Below, in pieces: positions 55,846 through 64,000 of a DNA stretch of 64,000 nt. The position numbers and the translations under genes were made by a program. Positions within the stretch are counted from its first letter, which is position 1. Each line of letters starts with the position of its first letter. The notes under the pieces are model-generated. The model did no database searches, had not been told where the DNA came from, and worked only from the letters and a program-made list of their open reading frames with translations. The DNA comes from Waddliaceae bacterium (GTDB taxonomy: Bacteria; Chlamydiota; Chlamydiia; Chlamydiales; GCA-2709385), in the NCBI GenBank assembly GCA_002709385.1, contig PAQS01000010.1, positions 1 to 64,000 on the forward strand, in the 5' to 3' direction.

Positions 55846-55932
55846 CAATATCTAAAAAATCATGTGCTCATCATACCCCACATTGGAATTCATATCTGAT
55901 TTTTAGAAAGTACTGAATGATAAATAAGAGAA

Positions 55933-57153
55933 TTATTTCATTTTTTTTGAAACAATCGATAGTACAATTCCTGGTTCAGGCTGTACACAAAAGTCTTTTT
56001 TTAAAAAATTGTGGGAAGAACGACGCTTGTCCCACTTTTGTAAACAATGGTAAATTTTCTTCGCACTGCCCAAAGTCTCACGAGAAATTTTGTACGCAGA
56101 TTCATTTTTAGGCTTCCAAGTAAACAAATAATGATCAAGCGCTTCGGCACTCAACACACGGTCTACTTGTTTTGATTCGATTAAAGAATTAGAGTAGTGC
56201 GTTTTTTCCAGATCTACATATAAAACATCTCGACCAATAAAATGTGCCTGAACACCAACAGATGAGCGCTGCGTAACAATTAAATCAGCAGCACAAACAG
56301 CTTCAACCGTAGATACCTCTCGACTTAAAAATTCGATACAGGAAATACCAAGACGATCAATAATCCCTTTTTCAATTTTTCCATTAGATTTAGGATGCAA
56401 AGCAACAATAACGCGAATTTCCTGTATGTTTGCAAGACCTAAGCAAAACATCTCAAAAGCTTCTTCATAATCTCTACCATACCCACCCGCATACAAAATA
56501 AGTTGCTCAGTTAAAACCCCCAAATTCTTTCTTACTTCACTACGGTTCATATTTTGCACAGATTGCAACCACCCATCTAAAGTTGGTTGCCCAACCAACT
56601 CTACTCGTTCTTCTTCTGCTCCAAGACGACGAACACTTTCTGCAACTTCTTCTGAAGGCACCAAAATCTGATCTGCCAAATCTAAAAAATGCACTCCTAA
56701 TTCGTTCGCTTTCAAAGGAGAAAAAGAATCGTAGTAAGCGACAACAGGAACTCCTTGAGCACGAAACTTTTCCGCTAATTGTCGCTGAATACCAGACACC
56801 ATACCGCTTACTAAAAACGTAGGATGGCAATGAGTAAGTAAATGCTCTACTTGATCAGAATCTAACTCCTGCTCTCTAGGCCAAGATAAACGATCAACCT
56901 GAATGCCTAAACCTAAGAACTCTGGGTAGTCTTTTACAAGGGTTTCCGCTGTACCAAAAGCCAATAAACGAAAAGGAAGACCATTCTCCCTAAAAAAAGC
57001 AAAGACAGGCTCTAAAGCAAGCGTTTCACCAGCATCATAAAGAACAAACAAAGGACCTCTACGCAGAGCTTTCTCATGCATATGTTCATAAAGTAAAACT
57101 GCCGTATCACAAACTAACTGAGAAATATATTTACTGTGTTTAATTTCTGACAT
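55933..57153 (-). CDS. GT-B-like glycosyltransferase / glycerophosphotransferase-like protein
   Basis: The 406-residue protein has two Rossmann-like halves. The N-terminal half contains FVLYDAGETLALEPVFAFF and VAYYDSFSP. The C-terminal half has LILYAGGYGRDY, IVALHPKSNGKIEKG (His253) and a donor-site-like stretch AADLIVTQRSSVGVQAHFIG. The latter resembles CDP-glycerol glycerophosphotransferases, UDP-GlcNAc 2-epimerases and lipid-A-disaccharide synthase, all GT-B folds. Donor and acceptor cannot be named. There is no membrane segment. AAAGGG nine bases upstream supports the ATG. It is divergent from giant adhesin 3, so decoration of adhesin or surface glycan is possible, by location only. Confidence 0.6.
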   Translation of the reverse strand: MSEIKHSKYISQLVCDTAVLLYEHMHEKALRRGPLFVLYDAGETLALEPVFAFFRENGLPFRLLAFGTAETLVKDYPEFLGLGIQVDRLSWPREQELDSDQVEHLLTHCHPTFLVSGMVSGIQRQLAEKFRAQGVPVVAYYDSFSPLKANELGVHFLDLADQILVPSEEVAESVRRLGAEEERVELVGQPTLDGWLQSVQNMNRSEVRKNLGVLTEQLILYAGGYGRDYEEAFEMFCLGLANIQEIRVIVALHPKSNGKIEKGIIDRLGISCIEFLSREVSTVEAVCAADLIVTQRSSVGVQAHFIGRDVLYVDLEKTHYSNSLIESKQVDRVLSAEALDHYLFTWKPKNESAYKISRETLGSAKKIYHCLQKWDKRRSSHNFLKKDFCVQPEPGIVLSIVSKKMK

Positions 57154-57217
57154 AGTAACAAACCCTTTATATATTTAATTATAACTAAAGAGGTAAGAAT
57201 TAAACAAACAAAGAACA

Positions 57218-57247
57218 TTGATTAATAAACAAAAAAATTAATATAAT
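57218..57247 (+). promoter_or_regulatory. Predicted promoter of giant adhesin 3
   Basis: TTGATT (57218-57223), 18 bases, TATAAT (57242-57247). The start would lie near 57254, leaving a ~100-base leader before the GTG. The -10 is perfect, as for adhesin 2. Confidence 0.6.
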
Positions 57248-57357
57248 CATATTTATATTTTTAGAAAGAGTTTAAAGTACAGAGCATGAATTTATTAAGA
57301 GTTTATTAAGAAGCTTCTGTTCTTAAATTAGAGATGACAAAGGGGGAGGTCATCATC

Positions 57358-60300
57358 GTGCGTTATTCATTTGTTGCACTTGAAGAAAGAATTGTTTTAG
57401 ATGCTGCTGCTATTGCAGATGCTGCTGAGGCTTTGGATCATGCTGATAATGGAGATGATGGAGATTCGTCCGAAGCTCTTACTGACTTAAGTGTTCTCGA
57501 AGCTCCTGCCGATCAAGATCTATCTTTAAACCCCTATCAAACAGATCCTCTGAATGTTTTAGTGATTTCTACATCTGTAACTGATAGTGATGTGCTAGCG
57601 CAAGCTGCACGGGATGACGTAGTTGTCATTTTTTACGATTCTTATCACAACAGTCTTGCTGATTTACTTCGTAGCATAGAACGTGAGCTTGATGGACATG
57701 ATGCTGCTTCTATTGGCTTCATTAATGATGGTGATGCTGGAGCTTTTCGTTTAGGGGCAGAACATCTTGTTAATAGCGATACACTCTCTCAAAGTGCGGA
57801 GCTTCAAGAATTTTGGACCTCAATCGGTTCCTTAATGAGTGAAGATGGACGTATTGATCTCCTCGCTTGTAACGTAGCCTCAAATCTAGAAGGCTTAGAA
57901 TTAATCAACTATATTGAACGTCTTAGTGGAGCAGAGGTTGCAGCATCTATAGATGTTACAGCAAATGCTGAATACGGCGGAAACTGGCTTTTAGAAGAAG
58001 GCGACATTGATAGCGCTTCAGAATATTTTGAGCTTACACGTTTGGGTGAATGGACAGGAAGTTTAATGACCGCTTCCATAAGCGACTTTGTTTTCCATGA
58101 TACGAACTCAAACGGACTTCAAGATCCAGGTGAGCTTGGGATTGAAGACGTTACGGTAAATCTTTTTGATAGTTCGAATAACTTAATCGCTACAGAACTT
58201 ACAGATGCTTCAGGAAACTATGAATTTGACATGCTAAATGCAGGTTCTTATCGTGTACAGTTCATTGCCCTACCTGGCTATCTTATTACAGATCAAGACG
58301 TAGGAGCAAACGATGCCATTGATAGTGATGCTGATCAAGTTACTGGTTTGAGTTCTGTCATTGTTTTAGCTAACGCAGAGATCAATGATACAGTTGATGC
58401 CGGGATGTATTTAGAAGGTTCTATTGGTGATTTTGTCTTTAACGATGATAACGGCAATGGAATTATTGAGTTTGGTGAAAGCGGTATTCCAAATGTTACA
58501 GTAAACTTATTTGACAGTGGTTTAGGTTTCATTGATTCTACTTCAACCGATGCCAATGGTTTCTATAACTTTGATCACTTGCATCCTGGTGATTATATTT
58601 TACAATTTATAGCTCCAACAGGGTTTGCTCATAGTCCGGATAATGTCGGAGGAAATGAAGCTCTAGATAGTGACCCCGATCCTCTAACTGGATATACAGA
58701 AGTGATCACACTAAATCCTGGTGAAACACTGATTAATGTTGACGCAGGTTTTTATGAAACCGCTACCATTGGAGACTTCGTATGGGAAGATATTAATGGA
58801 GACGGAATCCAACAAGTATTTGAGCCAGGAATTCAAGATGTTACTGTGAATTTATTTGATGGTAGCATGTCTCTTGTATCTAGCCAGCTAACAGATGCCA
58901 ATGGAGCTTATAGCTTTGTGGGCTTAGCTCCTGGAGATTACCAAGTACAGTTTATTCTTCCATCAGGCTATTCATTCACCTTGGAAGATGCAGGAGCTAA
59001 TGATGCATTAGATAGCGACCCCGATCCAATAACAGGTCTCACTCAATTATTTTCTGTAACAACAGGAGAAGTCAACAATACTATAGATGCTGGTGCTTAC
59101 TTACCTGTATCTGTCGGTAACCGAGTATGGGAAGATCTGAATTTTGATGGGATACAAGATATCGGTGAACCAGGGGTAGAAGATATTACTGTGAATTTGT
59201 ACGACAGTGGCGGAACTCTTCTAGAAACCACACAAACAAATCTACTGGGAGCTTATAGCTTTACTGACCTTCGACCTGGTGACTATATCATTGAAGTTGA
59301 AATAGAATCTGGTCTCTTTTTCAGCGAAGCGAATGTTGGAATAGATGATGCTGTTGATAGCGATTTTGATCCTCTTACTGGACTAAGTCCTCTGATTACA
59401 TTGGAGTCTGGTGACAACGATGATTCAATAGATGCAGGTATCGCATACGCAGCCACACTTGGTGATTTTGTATGGGAAGATCTTGATCTAGATGGCATTC
59501 AAGATGTATTTGAACCTGGTATTGAAAATGCGCAAGTACGTCTTTTTGATGACCAAGGAACATTCATTACCGCTCAATTGACAGATGTAAATGGAGCCTA
59601 TCTTTTTGAAGACCTTATGCCAGGTGAATACTACATACAAGTTCTTTTACCTCTCGATTTCTTTTTCACCTTTAAAGATTTTGCTCCAGATGACATTGAT
59701 AGTGATGTCGATGAAGTCAGCGGCGAAAGCGATCTTATCTTTCTAGGTTCTAACGCTGTAAATTTAGATACCGATGCAGGAGCGTTTCGTCTAGCAAGTA
59801 TTGGAGATTATGTCTGGGAAGACCTCAATTACAACGGCCTACAAGATCCAGGAGAAATTGGTATTGAAGGAGTTACTGTAGAGTTACTTGATTTCTTTGA
59901 TAACGTTGTTGATACAACAACAACCAATGCATCTGGCTTCTATATTTTTGAAGACTTAATTCCTGATTTTTACTCCGTACGATTCATCACACCATCTGAG
60001 CATTTCTTTACCTTACAAGATGTAGGTGGAGACAATGCAATTGATAGTGATGCTGATATGACAACAGGAGAAACAGCACTTACTTTCCTTCAATCAGGAG
60101 AAGAAGATCTTTCATGGGATGCTGGTATGTTCCAGTATGCTTCTGTGGGTGATCGAGTATGGGAAGATCTCAACTATAATGGGATACAAGACCCCCTCGA
60201 GCCAACCATAGAAAATGTTACTGTAAATCTCTATGACGATCTAATGAATCTCATCGCTACTACAGTAACTGATGTAAATGGAAATTACTTATTTGAAAAT

Positions 60301-63300
60301 TTACTTCCTGGTGAATACCAAGTTGAATTTGTTACTCCAACAGATTACTTGCACACACTACAAAATATTGGTGCTGATGAGAGTATTGATAGTGATCAAG
60401 ATGAAGTCACTGGCCTCAGCAACCCTTTCACACTCATTTCCAATGAAGATAATCGCAATATCGATGGTGGTATGTACCGCTTAGGATCTATTAGCGACTT
60501 TGTATGGGAAGATCTGAATTTTAACGGAATTCAAGATCCAGGTGAACCAGGAATCGAAAACGTAACAGTTGAGCTTTACAACGGTATGGGTAGCCTTCTT
60601 GGCTCTACAAGTACCGATGCCAATGGAATGTACTTATTTGATGACCTTACTCCAGGTGAATACTACGTAAATATCATTGCTCCAGCTACCTATTTACATA
60701 CCTGGCAGAACATGGGTGTTGATGATACCGTAGATAGTGACCAAGATCCTAATACAGGACTGACAGATACAACATTTATTGAGTCTAACGAAGACGATAC
60801 AAGTATCGATGGCGGGCTCTATCGCCTAGCTACAATAGGAGATTTCGTTTGGGAAGACCTAAATGGAAACGGCATTCAAGATGCTGGAGAACCAGGAATT
60901 GAAGGAGTAATCGTTCGCCTCTTCGATCAATTCGATAATCTCATTGATGTAGACGTAACAGATGCAAATGGATTTTACGAATTCGATGAGTTAAATCCTG
61001 GACAATACTACCTATCAATGGATGCAGGAACAGATTTCTTTGCGACAGGAAAAGATCAAGGGTCTGATGACAGCTTAGATAGCGATATTGATACAGCTTC
61101 TCTACGTACAGATCCAACATTTCTTGAATCAAATGAAGTTGATAATGATCAAGATGCAGGTTTTTTCCGTCTAGCAAGTATCGGTGATTTTGTATGGGAA
61201 GATCTCAACTACAACGGCATACAAGATGCTGGTGAAGATGGTGTAGAAGGAGTCATTGTTGAATTACTTGATGCATCTGGTAGCCTTGTAGATGCTACAA
61301 TAACAGATACGGACGGGTTTTACTTATTTGCTAACTTAAACCCAGGTGAATATAGCTTACGTTTCACTCCTGCAATGGATTTCTTTCTCACACAGCAAGA
61401 CCAAGGTGTTGATGACACTGTTGACAGCGATGCAGATCCAGTAACAGGAGAAACAAACCTGACTTTACTTGAATCTGGAGAATACGACTCAACTTATGAT
61501 GCTGGAGTTTACCAAGAAGTCAGCATAGGAAACTATGTCTGGGAAGACATCAACTATAACGGGATTCAAGATCTCAATGAATCTGGTATCGAAGGAGTAC
61601 AAGTAGATCTTTTAGATGCTGGCGGATCAGTGATTGCAAGCACTACAACAGATGCTAATGGTCTTTATCTCTTTGAAAACCTCACTCCTGGAGTCTACTC
61701 AATCGAAGTAATCCCTCCACTTGGATTCTTTGTAACAAAACAGTTTGAAGGTGTAAGTTCAGAACTTGATAGCAATGCTGATGAGTTAACAGGACGTACT
61801 CCTGACCTTACTCTAATTTCTGATGAAGTAAACCTTAGCGTAGATATTGGTCTATATCAACTCGCATCCATCAGTGACTTTGTATGGGAAGATATCAACT
61901 TCAACGGAATTCAAGATTCAGGTGAACCAGGACTCGAAGGAGTTACAGTAGAGCTATACGATGAGTTTGGAAATCTTGTTGCTGATACAGTGACAGATGT
62001 AAACGGTATGTATGCCTTTAATGGATTAACTCCAGGAGAATACTACCTTGGCTTTATTACTCCTATGGACTACTTCTTTACACATCAAGATGTAGGTCCT
62101 GATGACAGTGTAGATAGTGATGCTGATCGAGTTACTGGACTCACAGATACGACATTTCTCTTCTCCGGTGATAATCAAGATGTTTGGGACGCTGGTATGT
62201 ACCAAAAAGCAGCCATCGGAGATTACGTATGGGAAGATATCAATTATGATGGAATTCAAGACCCAGGCGAACCTGGTATTGAAGGCGTAATTGTTCATCT
62301 TTACGACGAAAATAACGTTATTCTAGAAGTTACCTTTACCGATGCTAATGGCTTCTTCTTATTTGATGAACTAGACCCAGGCGACTATCGTCTAAACTTT
62401 ATTCTCCCTAGTGGATTTTTCTTTACCCATCAAAATGTTGGAATAGATGATACCGTTGATAGTGATCCAAACCCAAGTACTGGATTTACTGAAACAACAT
62501 TCCTTCAATCAGGTGAAGTAGAAGATACTTTTGATGCTGGTATGTATCAATTGGCTTCCATTGGTAACTATGCATGGGAAGATAAAAATTATGATGGAAT
62601 ACAAGATCCAGGCGAACCTGCATTAGCAGGCGTAACAGTCCGTCTCTACAACGGAGCTGGTTTCTTGATTGACACAACAACAACAAATAGTTTTGGATTC
62701 TACGAATTTGCTGACCTTATTCCTGGGGACTACTTTTTAGAGTTCATTGGCCCTACAGCAGACTACTTCATCACAAAACAAGATCAAGGAGCTTCTGATG
62801 AGTTAGACAGTGATGCTGATGAAATCACAGGACGTACAGCAAGCACTTTCCTTGAGTCTGGAGAAGACGACTTTTCTCATGACGCAGGATTTTACCAATA
62901 CGCTTCCATTGGAGACTACGTTTGGGAAGATCTCAACTACAACGGCATACAAGATGCCGAAGAACCAGGAATTGAAGGAGTAGAAGTAAGACTTTTTGAT
63001 ATCAATGATACCCTCATTGAAACAACATTAACCGATGCCAATGGTTTCTATATTTTTGATGAAATCATTCCAGGTTCTTACTACGTAGAATTTACAGCTC
63101 CTACAGATTACTACCTCACTCATCAAAATGTCGGTTTTGATGATACTGTTGATAGTGATGCTGACGAAGTTACAGGACGTACAGCTAGCACTTTCCTTGA
63201 ATCGGATGAAGTTGACGTCACATTTGATGCCGGTATGTATCGTTTCGCATCAATTGGAGACTTTGTATGGGAAGATATGGACTTTAACGGAATTCAAGAT

Positions 63301-64000
63301 CCAGGTGAACCTGGAATTGAAGGCGCTACCGTAGAAATCTATAATGATGATGGAACTCTCATCGGAATAACAAGTACTGATGTAAATGGTTTCTATCTTT
63401 TTGAAGATCTCGTACCAGACGATTATTACTTACAGTTCTACATGCCTACAGGGTTTTTCATTACCAAACAAGATCAAGGATCTGATGATACTATCGATAG
63501 TGACCCAGATCCAATTAGCGGCGTTACAGCTTCTACATTTCTTCAATCAGGAGAAGAAGACTTCAGTTGGGATGCAGGAGCTTATCAACTAGCTAAAATT
63601 GGTGATTTTGTATGGGAAGATCTTGATTTTGATGGAGTACAAGATCCAGGCGAACCAGGAGTTTCTGGTGTCGTTGTTGACCTCTACGATGATCAAGACA
63701 ATCTTGTTGATAGTACCGTCACTGATGCAAATGGGGCCTATCTTTTTGAAGACCTCACACCAGGTGACTACTATGTCCAATTCCTAGCTCCTATCGACTA
63801 CTTCATTACTCATCAAAATGCAGGCCCAAATCACCTCATTGATAGTGATGCTAGCCCTGTCGATGGAAAAACAGAAATAATTAATTTGCGATCAGGTGAA
63901 GAAGATTATTCAATCGATGCTGGCCTTTATCAACTTGCATCTATTGGTGATTACGTATGGGAAGATATCAACTACAACGGTATCCAAGATTTAGGAGAAC
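57358..64000 (+). CDS. Giant SdrB-repeat adhesin 3, N-terminal part (runs off the right edge)
   Basis: The open frame starts with GTG at 57358, eight bases after GGGGGAGG; an in-frame ATG at 57334 lacks such a site. The protein begins with a short strand, then LEERIVLDAAA at nearly the same position as in adhesin 2. A DUF4347 domain follows (residues ~65-239; LNVLVISTSV, DGRIDLLACNVASN, YGGNWLLEEGD). Seventeen complete SdrB-like repeats and the start of an eighteenth follow without a stop to 64000 (2214 codons visible). The repeats mostly read SIGD(F/Y)VWEDLNYNGIQDPGEPG, closest to the distal third of adhesin 2. Export route and binding target are unknown; the loops should bind calcium. Confidence 0.9.
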   Translation, partial: MRYSFVALEERIVLDAAAIADAAEALDHADNGDDGDSSEALTDLSVLEAPADQDLSLNPYQTDPLNVLVISTSVTDSDVLAQAARDDVVVIFYDSYHNSLADLLRSIERELDGHDAASIGFINDGDAGAFRLGAEHLVNSDTLSQSAELQEFWTSIGSLMSEDGRIDLLACNVASNLEGLELINYIERLSGAEVAASIDVTANAEYGGNWLLEEGDIDSASEYFELTRLGEWTGSLMTASISDFVFHDTNSNGLQDPGELGIEDVTVNLFDSSNNLIATELTDASGNYEFDMLNAGSYRVQFIALPGYLITDQDVGANDAIDSDADQVTGLSSVIVLANAEINDTVDAGMYLEGSIGDFVFNDDNGNGIIEFGESGIPNVTVNLFDSGLGFIDSTSTDANGFYNFDHLHPGDYILQFIAPTGFAHSPDNVGGNEALDSDPDPLTGYTEVITLNPGETLINVDAGFYETATIGDFVWEDINGDGIQQVFEPGIQDVTVNLFDGSMSLVSSQLTDANGAYSFVGLAPGDYQVQFILPSGYSFTLEDAGANDALDSDPDPITGLTQLFSVTTGEVNNTIDAGAYLPVSVGNRVWEDLNFDGIQDIGEPGVEDITVNLYDSGGTLLETTQTNLLGAYSFTDLRPGDYIIEVEIESGLFFSEANVGIDDAVDSDFDPLTGLSPLITLESGDNDDSIDAGIAYAATLGDFVWEDLDLDGIQDVFEPGIENAQVRLFDDQGTFITAQLTDVNGAYLFEDLMPGEYYIQVLLPLDFFFTFKDFAPDDIDSDVDEVSGESDLIFLGSNAVNLDTDAGAFRLASIGDYVWEDLNYNGLQDPGEIGIEGVTVELLDFFDNVVDTTTTNASGFYIFEDLIPDFYSVRFITPSEHFFTLQDVGGDNAIDSDADMTTGETALTFLQSGEEDLSWDAGMFQYASVGDRVWEDLNYNGIQDPLEPTIENVTVNLYDDLMNLIATTVTDVNGNYLFENLLPGEYQVEFVTPTDYLHTLQNIGADESIDSDQDEVTGLSNPFTLISNEDNRNIDGGMYRLGSISDFVWEDLNFNGIQDPGEPGIENVTVELYNGMGSLLGSTSTDANGMYLFDDLTPGEYYVNIIAPATYLHTWQNMGVDDTVDSDQDPNTGLTDTTFIESNEDDTSIDGGLYRLATIGDFVWEDLNGNGIQDAGEPGIEGVIVRLFDQFDNLIDVDVTDANGFYEFDELNPGQYYLSMDAGTDFFATGKDQGSDDSLDSDIDTASLRTDPTFLESNEVDNDQDAGFFRLASIGDFVWEDLNYNGIQDAGEDGVEGVIVELLDASGSLVDATITDTDGFYLFANLNPGEYSLRFTPAMDFFLTQQDQGVDDTVDSDADPVTGETNLTLLESGEYDSTYDAGVYQEVSIGNYVWEDINYNGIQDLNESGIEGVQVDLLDAGGSVIASTTTDANGLYLFENLTPGVYSIEVIPPLGFFVTKQFEGVSSELDSNADELTGRTPDLTLISDEVNLSVDIGLYQLASISDFVWEDINFNGIQDSGEPGLEGVTVELYDEFGNLVADTVTDVNGMYAFNGLTPGEYYLGFITPMDYFFTHQDVGPDDSVDSDADRVTGLTDTTFLFSGDNQDVWDAGMYQKAAIGDYVWEDINYDGIQDPGEPGIEGVIVHLYDENNVILEVTFTDANGFFLFDELDPGDYRLNFILPSGFFFTHQNVGIDDTVDSDPNPSTGFTETTFLQSGEVEDTFDAGMYQLASIGNYAWEDKNYDGIQDPGEPALAGVTVRLYNGAGFLIDTTTTNSFGFYEFADLIPGDYFLEFIGPTADYFITKQDQGASDELDSDADEITGRTASTFLESGEDDFSHDAGFYQYASIGDYVWEDLNYNGIQDAEEPGIEGVEVRLFDINDTLIETTLTDANGFYIFDEIIPGSYYVEFTAPTDYYLTHQNVGFDDTVDSDADEVTGRTASTFLESDEVDVTFDAGMYRFASIGDFVWEDMDFNGIQDPGEPGIEGATVEIYNDDGTLIGITSTDVNGFYLFEDLVPDDYYLQFYMPTGFFITKQDQGSDDTIDSDPDPISGVTASTFLQSGEEDFSWDAGAYQLAKIGDFVWEDLDFDGVQDPGEPGVSGVVVDLYDDQDNLVDSTVTDANGAYLFEDLTPGDYYVQFLAPIDYFITHQNAGPNHLIDSDASPVDGKTEIINLRSGEEDYSIDAGLYQLASIGDYVWEDINYNGIQDLGE
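58077..64000 (+). repeat. SdrB-like repeats in adhesin 3 (17 complete plus one partial)
   Basis: Loops start near 58077, 58424, 58767, 59113, 59457, 59799, 60143, 60487, 60832, 61177, 61521, 61867, 62211, 62556, 62905, 63250, 63595 and 63940. The period is an unusually even 345 bases (115 residues). The array continues beyond the window. Confidence 0.88.

Noticed and set aside
24674..64000. Type I secreted RTX adhesin with dedicated transporter
   Set aside because: No GGxGxDxxx nonapeptides and no ABC exporter, membrane-fusion or outer-membrane gene are present in the window.

Overview
The window is AT-rich DNA that looks like an environmental (amoeba-associated type) member of the Chlamydiota or a similar intracellular bacterium. 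No rRNA, tRNA or marker gene fixes the taxonomy. The inference rests on two secreted DUF2608-type HAD proteins, a 3272-residue protein with a eukaryote-like DUF3638/DUF3645 module, effector-like proteins of no known family, and giant repeat adhesins, all in a genome of housekeeping simplicity. The first ~235 bases read instead as part of a TauD/TfdA-family dioxygenase on the minus strand with very AT-rich, marine-alphaproteobacterium-like coding. They switch abruptly into the adhesin through about 11 shared bases, so the left end of the contig is probably chimeric.

Layout: 0.2-2.9 kb is the 3' end of giant adhesin 1. 2.9-7.3 kb (minus) holds a zinc alcohol dehydrogenase, a YbaK deacylase, a two-HKD phospholipase D-like protein and a Ser-rich hypothetical. 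7.4-14.5 kb (plus) holds a secreted HAD protein, an AAA+ protein whose N-terminal half is three copies of a helical repeat, and a two-gene operon of a substrate-binding protein and a hybrid histidine kinase. 14.5-24.3 kb (minus) is the 3272-aa DUF3638/DUF3645 protein. 24.7-46.2 kb (plus) is giant adhesin 2: 7164 aa, an N-terminal LEERIVLDAAA tag, DUF4347, 58 SdrB-like Ca-binding repeats and a cadherin-like C-terminus.

46.2-57.2 kb is a mixed accessory region: a Cys-rich membrane protein, a 161-aa conserved-looking protein, two tandemly duplicated effector-like genes with duplicated terminators, a structured GC-richer non-coding island, a BlaI/BlaR1-like regulatory pair with two matching operators and a small secreted target protein but no beta-lactamase, tag (3-methyladenine glycosylase), a second HAD protein, a 613-aa protein sharing a candidate cysteine-peptidase module with the 3272-aa protein, a CsaA-like protein and a GT-B-like glycosyltransferase. 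57.4 kb to the right edge is giant adhesin 3, cut off by the window after 17 complete repeats.

How it may fit together: the three adhesins share end signals (N-terminal tag, C-terminal cadherin-like domain and terminal helix) and probably form one family of surface or secreted fibres. The small genes and the glycosyltransferase between adhesins 2 and 3 are candidate accessory factors, by position only. The 3272-aa and 613-aa proteins look like host-directed or toxin-like enzymes built on a shared His-Asn-Cys module.
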